64,000 bases of DNA from assembly GCF_030409605.1 (NCBI RefSeq), contig NZ_JAUFQG010000004.1, positions 2,336,001 to 2,400,000 of the forward strand, given 5' to 3'. The DNA is from Simiduia curdlanivorans. GTDB taxonomy: Bacteria; Pseudomonadota; Gammaproteobacteria; Pseudomonadales; Cellvibrionaceae. This document shows positions 17,495 through 26,427 of the stretch, piece after piece. A program made the position numbers and the translations under genes. Numbering within the stretch: the stretch's first letter is position 1; each line of letters begins with the position of its first letter. The notes under the pieces were generated by a model, which saw only the letters and a program-made list of their open reading frames with translations, did not search any database and was not told the DNA's origin.

Positions 17495-19516
17495 ATGAGC
17501 CATCCAAACTATCCGAATTTGTTAGCCCCCTTAGATCTCGGTTTTACTCAGCTTAAAAACCGCGTGCTGATGGGATCTATGCACACAGGCCTCGAAGAGG
17601 CTGAAAACGGTTTTGAGCGCATGGCCGCTTATTTTGCCGAGCGCGCCAAGGGCGGTGTTGGCTTAATCGTCACTGGCGGCTTTGCGCCCAATCGCGAGGG
17701 CGCCACCAGCGATCACGCCGGCGGCATGGAAACGGAGCAAGACGCCACCAACCACAAGGTGATTACCGACGCGGTACACCAAGAAGGCGGCAAAATATGT
17801 ATGCAAATTTTGCACACGGGTCGCTACGCTTTTTCCGAAAAGCTAATTGCACCATCCGCCATTCAAGCGCCCATTAATTTTTTCACGCCGCGCGAAGTGA
17901 CTCAGGCCGATATCGAGCAGCAAATCGGGGACTTCGCCCGCTGCGCGGGTTTGGCTCAACAAGCCGGCTACGATGGTGTCGAAGTGATGGGCAGCGAGGG
18001 CTACTTTATTAATCAATTTATCGTAACCCATACTAATCATCGAACCGATAGCTGGGGTGGCGATTATGAAAACAGAATGCGTTTTGCCGTAGAAGTTGTT
18101 AAGGCCGTGCGAGAAAAAGTTGGCCCGAATTTCATTATCATTTACCGTTTGTCCATGTTAGATCTGGTCGAGCAGGGCAGCTCCTATGACGAAGTCATCA
18201 AGCTCGGCAAGGCCATTGAAGCGGCCGGCGCAACCATTATTAATACCGGTATCGGTTGGCACGAAGCGCGCATTCCCACTATCGCCACCAAAGTGCCACG
18301 CGCCGCATTCACCTGGGTGACGGCGAAAGTGCGCAAGGCGTTATCGGTGCCCGTTATCACGTCTAACCGCATCAATACACCGGAAGTTGCCGAAGATGTG
18401 TTGGCCCGTGGCGACGCCGATATGATTTCCATGGCGCGGCCATTCTTAGCGGATGCCGAGTTCGTGAAGAAGGCCGAGGAAAACCGTGCCGATGAAATTA
18501 ACACCTGCATTGGTTGCAATCAGGCCTGTTTAGATCACGTGTTTAGTTTAAAAATGAGCAGCTGTTTGGTAAATCCGCGCGCTTGTCATGAAACTGAGCT
18601 GGTAATTAGCCCGGTAGTGAGTAAAAAGAAATTTGCGGTGGTCGGTGCCGGCCCGGCGGGCTTGGCCTTCGCAACAACGGCGGCCGAGCGCGGTCACGAG
18701 GTTACCCTGATTGATGCCGCGGCTGAAATTGGCGGACAGTTTAATATTGCCAAGCGCGTGCCGGGTAAAGAAGAGTTTTACGAAACCCTGCGCTATTTTA
18801 AGCGCAAGCTTGAAATCACCGGCGTTACATTGATGTTAAATACCCGTGTTGATGCTGCCGCACTCAATGAGCTGGATGTGGATGAGATTGTATTGGCAAC
18901 GGGCATTTCACCGCGCTTACCAGACATAGACGGTATCGATCACGAAAAAGTGATGACTTACCTCGATGTTTTTGCCGGCAAAGACGTGGGTTCAAAAGTG
19001 GCTATTATTGGCGCCGGCGGTATCGGTTTCGATGTGGCAGAATTTATTACCCACAGCGGCAAATCTACTTCGCTCGATATCCCTGCATTTATGGCCGAGT
19101 GGGGCGTGGATATGACCATGGGCGCACGAGGTGGTGTTGCGGGGGTCAAGGCAGCACATCATCGTGCAGATAAAGATGTATGGTTACTGCAGCGCAAAGC
19201 CTCGAAAGTGGGCGCAGGCCTGGGTAAAACTACCGGTTGGATTCACCGCACGGGTTTGAAACACAAAGGCGTTAACATGGTGCCAGGGTGTGAATATATA
19301 AAAATTGATGCGGCGGGTTTACACCTGAAATTAGGCGAAGAGCAAAAAGTATTGGACGTCGACTCAGTGATTATTTGTGCTGGCCAAGAACCTCGGCGCG
19401 AGCTGGTGGATGGCTTAACTAAGCCTGTGCACCTAATCGGCGGTGCCGATGTGGCTGCAGAGTTGGATGCAAAGCGCGCAATTAATCAAGGTACACGATT
19501 AGCCGCGGCGCTTTAA
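17495..19516 (+). CDS. fadH: 2,4-dienoyl-CoA reductase (NADPH) FadH
   Basis: FadH reduces 2,4-dienoyl-CoA to 3-enoyl-CoA, allowing beta-oxidation of polyunsaturated fatty acids. The N-terminal Old Yellow Enzyme FMN barrel (about 1-330) is followed by a 4Fe-4S cysteine cluster in CIGCNQACLDHVF...CLVNPRAC. Next are FAD and NADPH Rossmann motifs (VVGAGPAGLAFATTAAERG, IIGAGGIGFDVAEF). The length of 673 matches E. coli FadH. It forms an operon with the upstream isomerase under the divergent TetR regulator. Confidence 0.95.
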   Translation: MSHPNYPNLLAPLDLGFTQLKNRVLMGSMHTGLEEAENGFERMAAYFAERAKGGVGLIVTGGFAPNREGATSDHAGGMETEQDATNHKVITDAVHQEGGKICMQILHTGRYAFSEKLIAPSAIQAPINFFTPREVTQADIEQQIGDFARCAGLAQQAGYDGVEVMGSEGYFINQFIVTHTNHRTDSWGGDYENRMRFAVEVVKAVREKVGPNFIIIYRLSMLDLVEQGSSYDEVIKLGKAIEAAGATIINTGIGWHEARIPTIATKVPRAAFTWVTAKVRKALSVPVITSNRINTPEVAEDVLARGDADMISMARPFLADAEFVKKAEENRADEINTCIGCNQACLDHVFSLKMSSCLVNPRACHETELVISPVVSKKKFAVVGAGPAGLAFATTAAERGHEVTLIDAAAEIGGQFNIAKRVPGKEEFYETLRYFKRKLEITGVTLMLNTRVDAAALNELDVDEIVLATGISPRLPDIDGIDHEKVMTYLDVFAGKDVGSKVAIIGAGGIGFDVAEFITHSGKSTSLDIPAFMAEWGVDMTMGARGGVAGVKAAHHRADKDVWLLQRKASKVGAGLGKTTGWIHRTGLKHKGVNMVPGCEYIKIDAAGLHLKLGEEQKVLDVDSVIICAGQEPRRELVDGLTKPVHLIGGADVAAELDAKRAINQGTRLAAAL

Positions 19517-19523
19517 GTTAAAC

Positions 19524-19550
19524 ATTCAGCGGGTGTCGTGCCCGCTGAAT
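19524..19550 (+). terminator. Hairpin after fadH
   Basis: A perfect 10-bp stem, ATTCAGCGGG (19524-19533) with CCCGCTGAAT (19541-19550), has a 7-nt loop and lies 8 bp after the fadH stop. No T-run follows, so it is a weak or rho-assisted terminator, or an mRNA 3' end structure. Confidence 0.55.
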
Positions 19551-19733
19551 CACGATTGCCCAGCCTTAGTATCTTAGCGGGTAGTATTCACTACCCCTAA
19601 ATGTGTAATCCATTGCTAATCCACCTCGCATCTTCTTGCTACTCCCTTTGCGTTAACTTTACTTTGTAACTATTGATGTGAAACAACTTAATGGCAGATT
19701 GAAAAAGCCAAACTCTATAAAAGTGGAGGGCTT

Positions 19734-21356
19734 ATGAATCTTGTTAATGTGTTGGAAGCTGAGCTAAAGCAGTTCGGTGTCGAGCGGCTATTTGGTATTC
19801 CCGGTGATTTTATTCTGCCGCTTTTTGAAGCATTGCAGCGCAATGGTAATTTGCCAATGCTGCATCTCAGCCATGAGCCATCGATTGTTTTTGCCGCGGA
19901 TGCTTGTGCGCGTTTAACCAATAAACCAAGCGCCGTATTGTTGACCTATGGTGCGGGAGCATTGAATGCAGTCAATGCAATAGCCCAATCCTATGTTGAA
20001 CATGTGCCATTGATTGTGATTGCTGGTTTTCCCGCGCAAGCTGAACTCGATCGAAAGCTACTTATTCACCATCAGGCGAAAACTATCGACTCTCAGCAGG
20101 CTATTCTGCGAGAGGTAACCTGCTGCCAAGTTAGGCTCAATGATGCAGCAAGCGCTGGCGCAGAAATTCGCAAAGCCTTGGTGGCATGTGCCGAGCTATC
20201 GCGGCCGGTGTTAATTGAGTTCCCTCGGGATGCGGTTAACTTTGAAACTCAGCTTGAAGCGCCTTACGTGGCGCCCGTCGATGACGCAAAAAATTTGCAG
20301 CCTTCCGTCGATAACATTTGGCGTAAGCTATCGCTCGCCAAGCGACCGGTGATCCTTGCCGGTGTCGATGTGCGGCGGTTTAACGCCGTTTCTGCGCTAG
20401 AGCAGTTTGCCAGTGCAGCGAAAATTCCAATAATCAGTACGCTGATGGCGCGCGCCTGTCTAGATTCTACCCATCCTATGTATGGTGGTATCTTTTTAGA
20501 CAATTCTGATGCCTTGCCCTATTCCCTACTGGCAGATGCCGATTTAATTGTGCTGGCTGGCGTTATTAAAACAGACAGCAACTTTGCCGCCCATGGCGAT
20601 CTTTTCTGCGCCGAAAAGGTCGTTGAGCTATCAGAGGCCGTTTATAAGCTTGATGGTCAGACTGTTGAAGGGTTGTCGCTTAAAGGTATATTCGAGGGCT
20701 TGAATCGACATGCGTATCCGCTAACGCATTTTCAGCGCCCTGTTGAAAAAAGTGTCACTGACACCTGCGATTCTGAATGTGCACCTAACGCTACTCAGGT
20801 GGTAAAAGCGATGCACACAGTATTGACGGAACAGGATGAGATTTTTCCGATAATTTCTGATGTGGGCGACTGTTTGTTTGCGTCGCTCGAAGCCAACCCC
20901 CGATACCTATTGGCGCCGGCATTTTATGCCTCCATGGGCTATGCCGTGCCAGCAGCTTTTGGCGTGCAGGCGAGCGCCGGTTTGCGACCCATTGTCTTAG
21001 TGGGCGACGGAGCCTTTCAGATGACGGGTATGGAATTAGGGCATTGTTCGCGCAATGGATTTAGTCCGATCGTGATTTTATTCAACAACAAGCGATGGGA
21101 TATGATTCGCGCTTTTTCGCCAGACTTACATTGCACTGACCTGGGAACTTGGGATTATCCTGCATTCGCTGAATCTATGGGCGGTAGCGGAGTGAGTGTC
21201 GACACAGAGCAGGGCTTTGTGGCGGCGTTTCAGCAGGCCTTGGCGCGGCGTGAGGGGTTCAGTTTAATTGAGGTTAAATTGGCGCAGGGCAGAACGGCTC
21301 GGCTGGATCGCTTTGCAACAAATTTCTTGGCCGCTAATAAAGTGGGCGCTTGTTAG
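19734..21356 (+). CDS. Thiamine-diphosphate 2-oxoacid decarboxylase, phenylpyruvate/indolepyruvate type
   Basis: Such enzymes decarboxylate aryl pyruvates to aldehydes. The N-terminal Pyr domain has FGIPGDFILPLFEAL and the catalytic Glu in LSHEPSIVFAADACAR; the C-terminal PP domain has the TPP motif VGDGAFQMTGMELG ... FNN. The overall pattern resembles the Azospirillum phenylpyruvate/indolepyruvate decarboxylase more than acetolactate synthase or pyruvate decarboxylase. A GGAGGG lies just before the ATG. It stands alone; a link to the fatty-acid genes upstream is not evident. A role in Ehrlich-type amino acid catabolism or indole-3-acetate formation is inference. Confidence 0.8.
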   Translation: MNLVNVLEAELKQFGVERLFGIPGDFILPLFEALQRNGNLPMLHLSHEPSIVFAADACARLTNKPSAVLLTYGAGALNAVNAIAQSYVEHVPLIVIAGFPAQAELDRKLLIHHQAKTIDSQQAILREVTCCQVRLNDAASAGAEIRKALVACAELSRPVLIEFPRDAVNFETQLEAPYVAPVDDAKNLQPSVDNIWRKLSLAKRPVILAGVDVRRFNAVSALEQFASAAKIPIISTLMARACLDSTHPMYGGIFLDNSDALPYSLLADADLIVLAGVIKTDSNFAAHGDLFCAEKVVELSEAVYKLDGQTVEGLSLKGIFEGLNRHAYPLTHFQRPVEKSVTDTCDSECAPNATQVVKAMHTVLTEQDEIFPIISDVGDCLFASLEANPRYLLAPAFYASMGYAVPAAFGVQASAGLRPIVLVGDGAFQMTGMELGHCSRNGFSPIVILFNNKRWDMIRAFSPDLHCTDLGTWDYPAFAESMGGSGVSVDTEQGFVAAFQQALARREGFSLIEVKLAQGRTARLDRFATNFLAANKVGAC

Positions 21357-21374
21357 GCGCCCATTTAATTGGGC

Positions 21375-21429
21375 TTCTATTGTTAAGGTTTTCTATCGTT
21401 CGGGTGCTCTATCGTTAGCTTCTATCATT
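21375..21429. repeat. Four short degenerate tandem repeats
   Basis: Copies of YTCTATYRTT start at 21375, 21391, 21407 and 21420, with a period of 16, 16 and 13 bp. They lie between the convergent ends of the decarboxylase gene and ydiJ. Function is unknown. Confidence 0.55.
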
Positions 21430-21435
21430 AGGCCT

Positions 21436-24400
21436 TTAGACTTGTAGTAGCGCCTGTACCGGGTGTTTCAGTTTTATACTGGCTAGACGCTCGGTCTGAC
21501 TACGACAGGAAAAGCCCGTCGCCAATAAGATTTCCGGTGCATTTTCAGTAACTGGATTGCGCCAGCTCAAATCAAATAGTTTTTCTGAATTTTCCCTATT
21601 GCGCGTTTCGTGGCCATAGGTGCCTGCCATGCCGCAGCAACCTACTTCAATGACCGACAAGCTGTGGCCGGCGCGGGTGAACACTGTTAGCCAGTCTTTG
21701 ATGCTTGCCGCGGCATTGGTTTTTTCTGTGCAGTGCGCCAGTAACTTAAACGCTTTCGGTGTGTCGGTAGTTTGCGTCCAATCGGCTTTCGCCAACCACT
21801 CTTGAATCAGTTCCACCTTAGGCGCGTCGGCGCCCATCACTTTGACGTACTCGGCGCGATAGGCGAGAGTCATTGAAGGCTCTAGGCCGACTAAGGGTAC
21901 ACCGGTTTGTTTTAACGCATTGAGCATCGCGCTATTTTTTTGTGCAGCGCGCTCGAAGCCGGCGCGGAAACCGTGTACATGCAAGGGTTTGCCGTTGGCC
22001 ATAAAAGGCACAAGCATTGGCGTAAAACCCAGTTGGCGTAATAGCTTAAGGTTGTCGATCAGCACTTGCGTTTCAAAGAAGCTGATAAAGGCATCTTGCA
22101 CAATGGCGACGGTTTTGGCCCGTTCGGCGTCGGTTAGGCATAACAAGTTAGTGGGGGTTGCCCACAAAATGCCCATATCATTCAGTGTTTTCTCGATGGA
22201 GGTGCCGGTTAGTAGCGGGCTATCTACCATGCCGGCCACGTGCTTGAGTAGATACTTTACCGGTGCAAATTTCATTAAGCCGTTGTATAGCCAGGGCACC
22301 TTTACCATGGCTGGCATCATAAATTCTAAACCGCCAACAAAATAATCCTTAAGTGGGCGCAGGTAGCGGCTGTGGTAGAGCTCTAGAAATTTCGAGCGAA
22401 ACTCGGGTACATCCACTTTAACCGGGCATTGACCGACGCAGGATTTACAGGCGAGGCAACCGCTCATGCTGTCCATGACTTCGTGCGAAAAGTCGTAATC
22501 TTTATTGAGTGTATTCTTGATGCGTGCCGGCAAACTTGCCAGAAAAGATTTGTTGCGGCTGTTTTTCGCAGTGGCAATAGGGTCGACATCGCGCTCGGCT
22601 AATTGTTTTAACCACTCGCGAATTAATGACGCCCGGCCCTTGGGGGAATGAACCCGCTCGCGGGTCACTTTCCAGCTTGGGCACATGGCATCGTTAGGGT
22701 TCCAGTTGTAGCAAGCGCCATTGCCATTACAGTGCATCCCCTCGCTATAGCCTTGCCATACCTGAACTGGAATTTTTCGGTCTTCGTCGCCGCGGGTGGT
22801 GGGCTCGTCAATTTTAGTGAGTGCTATGTCGGCGCTTGGGGTGGCAATTTTACCCGGGTTAAATTGGTTGTGTGGGTCGAAAACGCCTTTAATGCGCTGC
22901 AATTGCGGGTACAAGTCACCAAAAAACGCCGGCGCGTACTCGCTGCGCAAGCCCTTACCATGCTCTCCCCAGAGCAGGCCGTTATATTTTTGCACCAGGC
23001 TCACTACACAATCGGTAATGTGGCGCACGGTTTTGATTTGCTCCGGGTCTTTCATGTCGATAATCGGGCGCACGTGCAGCACCCCGGCATCCACGTGGCC
23101 GAACATGCCGTATTGCAATTGGTGCTGATCGAGCAGGGCGCGAAACTCGGCAATAAAGTCGGCTAAGTTTTCCGGCGGAACACAGGTGTCTTCCACGAAC
23201 GGAATAGGCCGGGCTTCGCCGTTGACATTGCCGAGCAGCCCAACGGACTTCTTGCGCATGGCCCAAATTTTATTGACATTGGCGCGGCCATTTACAACGC
23301 TAAAGCCGCAGTTCTTTTTGTTTAGGCCTTTAACGGCCGCTAAGGCGCTGGTCAGGCGGGATATTTTTTCCGCCAATTCGGTCTCTGTGTCGGCGCTATA
23401 CTCAACTAAATTAATGCCCGCTACTTGCTCGTCCGCGGCGGGGAAAAACTCGCTCACCGAGTGCCAAACAATATCGTTTTTAGCCAGTTCAAATACTCGC
23501 GAATCTATCGTCTCTATCGACGTTGGTTTGGCCTTCATTAATTCCGTTGCATCGCGCAGGGCGGCATCGAAATTTTGGTACAGCACGGTCACCAGTGCGG
23601 TGTGCTTTGGAATAGGCAGCAAGTTGAGCTTTGCCTCGGTGATAAACGCAAGTGTCCCCTCGGCGCCACATAAAATACTGTTCAAATCGAACTGCTGCTC
23701 GCGGTTGTAAATATGAGCCAGGTCGTAGCCGGTTAAGCAGCGGTTGAGCGGTGGGAATTTGGCTTTAATGTCGGCGTCGTAGTGTTTTGCGATATCGCGC
23801 AACACGCGGTGCGCCTCGCCAATGCGGTCCTGGCGCCCGCACACGGCGTCGAGTTCGTGCTCATTCAGTGGCTTTGAGCCCCATTGGCTGCCGTCTAGCC
23901 AAATACTTTCGAGTGCCAGTACATGGTCGCGGGTTTTGCCGTATTCGCAAGAGCCCTGGCCTGAGGCATCGGTGTTGATCATGCCACCAATGGTGGCGCG
24001 GTTGCTGGTGGAAAGTTCCGGTGCGAAAAAGAGCCCGTGCGGCGTGAGTGCGGCATTGAGTTGATCTTTCACCACGCCAGCCTGAACCCTAACCCAGCGC
24101 TCCTGCACATTGATTTCGAGAATCTGATTCATGTGGCGCGAGGTGTCCACCACCAAACCATCGGTGAGCGATTGGCCGTTAGTGCCGGTACCGCCGCCCC
24201 TTGGGCTGAGCACAATATTGCGAAAGCGCGGCTTGGCGGCGAGTGCCGTAATGAGCAGCAGGTCTTCGCTGTGACGGGGGTAGACAACCCCTTGCGGCAA
24301 CACTTGGTAAATTGAATTGTCCGTAGACAATACGGTTCTATTGGCATAGTCCGGGTTGAGTTCGCCGGCGAAGCCCTCGGCTTTAAGCGCCTCGATAAAG

Positions 24401-24450
24401 TCCAGGTAATGGCTTTGTAGTGGTGACGTCGTGCGAATGGCTGGGATCAT
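21436..24450 (-). CDS. ydiJ: YdiJ-type FAD/Fe-S dehydrogenase (probable D-2-hydroxyglutarate dehydrogenase)
   Basis: The protein matches E. coli YdiJ along its whole length of about 1000 residues. Domains in order are a FAD-binding PCMH domain (PRGGGTGTNGQSL, ELSTSNRATIGGMINTDASG), the FAD-linked oxidase C-terminal domain (GMFGHVDAGVLHVRP), a 4Fe-4S segment (CLACKSCVGQCPVKVDVPEF) and a CCG-type C-terminus (GCCGMAGTYGHE). YdiJ family enzymes oxidise D-2-hydroxyglutarate; this substrate is from family knowledge. The frame is open to 24471 but MIPAIRTT at 24450 matches the family start. Confidence 0.9.
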   Translation of the reverse strand: MIPAIRTTSPLQSHYLDFIEALKAEGFAGELNPDYANRTVLSTDNSIYQVLPQGVVYPRHSEDLLLITALAAKPRFRNIVLSPRGGGTGTNGQSLTDGLVVDTSRHMNQILEINVQERWVRVQAGVVKDQLNAALTPHGLFFAPELSTSNRATIGGMINTDASGQGSCEYGKTRDHVLALESIWLDGSQWGSKPLNEHELDAVCGRQDRIGEAHRVLRDIAKHYDADIKAKFPPLNRCLTGYDLAHIYNREQQFDLNSILCGAEGTLAFITEAKLNLLPIPKHTALVTVLYQNFDAALRDATELMKAKPTSIETIDSRVFELAKNDIVWHSVSEFFPAADEQVAGINLVEYSADTETELAEKISRLTSALAAVKGLNKKNCGFSVVNGRANVNKIWAMRKKSVGLLGNVNGEARPIPFVEDTCVPPENLADFIAEFRALLDQHQLQYGMFGHVDAGVLHVRPIIDMKDPEQIKTVRHITDCVVSLVQKYNGLLWGEHGKGLRSEYAPAFFGDLYPQLQRIKGVFDPHNQFNPGKIATPSADIALTKIDEPTTRGDEDRKIPVQVWQGYSEGMHCNGNGACYNWNPNDAMCPSWKVTRERVHSPKGRASLIREWLKQLAERDVDPIATAKNSRNKSFLASLPARIKNTLNKDYDFSHEVMDSMSGCLACKSCVGQCPVKVDVPEFRSKFLELYHSRYLRPLKDYFVGGLEFMMPAMVKVPWLYNGLMKFAPVKYLLKHVAGMVDSPLLTGTSIEKTLNDMGILWATPTNLLCLTDAERAKTVAIVQDAFISFFETQVLIDNLKLLRQLGFTPMLVPFMANGKPLHVHGFRAGFERAAQKNSAMLNALKQTGVPLVGLEPSMTLAYRAEYVKVMGADAPKVELIQEWLAKADWTQTTDTPKAFKLLAHCTEKTNAAASIKDWLTVFTRAGHSLSVIEVGCCGMAGTYGHETRNRENSEKLFDLSWRNPVTENAPEILLATGFSCRSQTERLASIKLKHPVQALLQV

Positions 24451-24689
24451 GTGGCTTGGGCCTAGCGGCAATATTTCTAAATAAGGACGCGCATTTTAGC
24501 GATTATGTGCCTCTGGTGCTAATGGTAAGGATTAATTAGCGATGTAAAGGCGCCCGCACGGGTGACGCCTGCGCGAGCTAGGGTGCCGAGAGGTTTGTGT
24601 GAGATTAGGCGCGCTCCTTTTGTTGCAGCCTAGGTTGACGGCGGGCCTCACTAAGTTGGATATATGTCTAACAATTGCGCTCGCGACGG

Positions 24690-24717
24690 TGGTCAAATTG
24701 GAAAGCCTGATTATAAT
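24690..24717 (+). promoter_or_regulatory. Candidate promoter of the outer-membrane barrel gene
   Basis: TGGTCA (24690-24695), a 16-bp spacer and a perfect TATAAT (24712-24717) lie 33 bp before the chosen ATG. The rest of the 300-bp gap 24451-24750 shows no gene. Confidence 0.5.
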
Positions 24718-24750
24718 GTTGGCTCCATTAAGAGCTGGGAGCTCATTGCG

Positions 24751-25416
24751 ATGAAATACCTCATTAGCGGCCTGTTAGCCGCATTATTGACATCTCTTGC
24801 CATTGACGTGCAGGCGCAGTCGCGTGGATTTAGTGGCTTATATAAGGATCGTGCCGGCCGGATGGAAGTTACCATCGGCGCCAATAACACCGCCGCCTGG
24901 GGTGTGGATGGCGAGCGCGGTGCTGAACTGGATGTAAAAGCGAACACCGGTTGGGCTTTTAGCTTGGGTTATAACTTTGACAACCATTGGAATCTCTCCT
25001 GGGCGACGGATTATAACGACGCCAAGTACAGCGCCACGGTGGTCAATGAAGACGACGATAGGGTCGGCATTAACCATAAGCTGAGCACCTACAATAGCCA
25101 ATTCAACGGCACCTACAATTTCTTTGAAGGCGCTTTTACACCCTATGTGCAAGCCGGGCTTGGTTGGAGCTATGTGGACTCGAATATCTCTGGCCCACCG
25201 CAAACCGGTTGCTGGTGGACTTGGTATGGCTATGTGTGTAGCTCTTACTACAACTCCTATGGCACCAATGAATACTCCTATAGCCTAGGCGCTGGCGTGC
25301 GCTATGAGTTCAATCGCAATCTCTTCGTCAAGGCCGGTTACACCAGCATGTGGTTGGATAGCTCGGAAGATATTCGCTATGACATTGGCCGCCTAGAACT
25401 TGGTTTTATGCTCTAG
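24751..25416 (+). CDS. Outer-membrane beta-barrel protein
   Basis: The product of 221 residues begins with a Sec signal peptide (MKYLISGLLAALLTSLAIDVQAQ, cleavage after AQA). It continues with alternating aromatic/polar strands, ends in a GRLELGFML barrel-type terminus, and resembles OmpW/opacity-type eight-strand barrels. A CWWTWYGYVC segment probably forms a disulfide-linked loop. The frame is open from 24664, but a GGGAG 9 nt before ATG 24751 and the signal peptide fix the start. It is monocistronic with its own terminator. The cargo or function is unknown. Confidence 0.8.
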   Translation: MKYLISGLLAALLTSLAIDVQAQSRGFSGLYKDRAGRMEVTIGANNTAAWGVDGERGAELDVKANTGWAFSLGYNFDNHWNLSWATDYNDAKYSATVVNEDDDRVGINHKLSTYNSQFNGTYNFFEGAFTPYVQAGLGWSYVDSNISGPPQTGCWWTWYGYVCSSYYNSYGTNEYSYSLGAGVRYEFNRNLFVKAGYTSMWLDSSEDIRYDIGRLELGFML

Positions 25417-25435
25417 GGCATTTAACCCGCGTTCG

Positions 25436-25460
25436 AAAGCCCGCACTGCGGGCTTTTTTT
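25436..25460 (+). terminator. Rho-independent terminator after the barrel gene
   Basis: AAAGCCCGC (25436-25444) pairs perfectly with GCGGGCTTT (25448-25456) across an ACT loop, followed by a T-run to 25460. Confidence 0.93.
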
Positions 25461-25566
25461 ATGGCGCTAAATTGCCATCAAGCCGTTGGGGTTGGGCTTA
25501 GCGCCTATCTTTGGCGCCACTCGTGCTATCTATGTCGGTTTGCGCCCACTCTCGCAATTTCTGCGC

Positions 25567-25606
25567 TTGAATATATGAAAAATAGCATATATGATTTTCC
25601 ATATAT
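25567..25606 (+). promoter_or_regulatory. ars operon promoter embedded in ArsR-type operator
   Basis: TTGAAT (25567-25572), a 17-bp spacer and TATGAT (25590-25595) form a good sigma-70 promoter. Over it lie ATATATG (25571-25577), the palindrome CATATATG (25586-25593) and CATATAT (25600-25606), which form two overlapping inverted repeats. This is the expected layout for ArsR repression relieved by arsenite. Confidence 0.75.
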
Positions 25607-25624
25607 TTCGAGCTGGGAATAATC

Positions 25625-26407
25625 ATGGCGACTAAATCTAAGGTGCTTTTTCTGTGCACGGGCAATTCAGCGCGATCGCAAATTGCCGAGGCGCTACTGC
25701 GCAACCTCGCGGGGGATAGTTTTGAGGTGTTTAGTGCCGGCACAGATCCCACTGAGGTACATCCACAGACCCTCGCGGTATTGGAGAAATTTGGCATCCC
25801 GAGCACAGACCTAAGGTCAAAAAATGTCTCTGAGTTCGCCGATCAACGGTTTGATTACGTGATTTCTTTGTGCGACAAGGCGCGCCTTGAGTGCCGCACC
25901 TACCCAAGCACAGGGAAGAAGATGGACTGGCATTTTGAAGATCCAGTTCAGCGCCGAGGCCCGAATCCCTTCGAAGTCACGCTCAATGAAATCAGCGGTC
26001 GAATTTCGATGTTTGTGTTGATTGAAACCAAGCGCAAGGCGCCAAAAGTGGCGTTAGACCCGACCCAATTTTTTAAAAGCCTGACCGATGAATTGCGCTT
26101 GCGCTGCCTCATGTTGATTCAATACGAGGGCGAGCTGTGTGTGTGTGAAATGATGGCGGCCTTACAGGATGAGCAGCCCAAAGTTTCCCGCCACTTGGCG
26201 TTACTACGTAAGAACGGCTTGTTGGTCGATCGTCGACAAGGCCAGTGGGTGTACTACCGCATAAACCCAGATTTGCCCGCTTGGGCGAAAGTGGTGTTGG
26301 CGCAAACCACGGAAAACAATGTGGGTTTTATCGAACAAAGTATTCATCAGTTAGAGGCCATGGGCGAGCGGCCAAATCGGATATTGCAACATTGTCAATC
26401 GGCTTAA
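25625..26407 (+). CDS. ArsC-ArsR fusion: thioredoxin-type arsenate reductase with ArsR repressor
   Basis: Residues 1-140 are a low-molecular-weight phosphatase/arsenate reductase. The C-x5-R loop is C11-R17, the redox pair is C83 and C90, and the Asp-Pro is at 106-107, which matches the C10/C82/C89/D105 set of the pI258 ArsC. Residues about 145-260 are an ArsR winged helix, with the arsenite-binding CVC at 172-174 and the recognition helix near QPKVSRHLALLRKNG. The product can reduce arsenate and also sense the arsenite made. It is the first gene of the operon, behind an operator-like promoter, so autoregulation is likely. The fusion is uncommon; separate proteins are the rule. Confidence 0.92.
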   Translation: MATKSKVLFLCTGNSARSQIAEALLRNLAGDSFEVFSAGTDPTEVHPQTLAVLEKFGIPSTDLRSKNVSEFADQRFDYVISLCDKARLECRTYPSTGKKMDWHFEDPVQRRGPNPFEVTLNEISGRISMFVLIETKRKAPKVALDPTQFFKSLTDELRLRCLMLIQYEGELCVCEMMAALQDEQPKVSRHLALLRKNGLLVDRRQGQWVYYRINPDLPAWAKVVLAQTTENNVGFIEQSIHQLEAMGERPNRILQHCQSA

Positions 26408-26427
26408 TGCGGGGCTAGGTGCAGGTC

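Noticed and set aside
22648..23710. Long plus-strand open frames (up to 174 codons) inside ydiJ
   Set aside because: They are antisense to a well-matched 1000-residue enzyme and show no protein-like motifs of their own.
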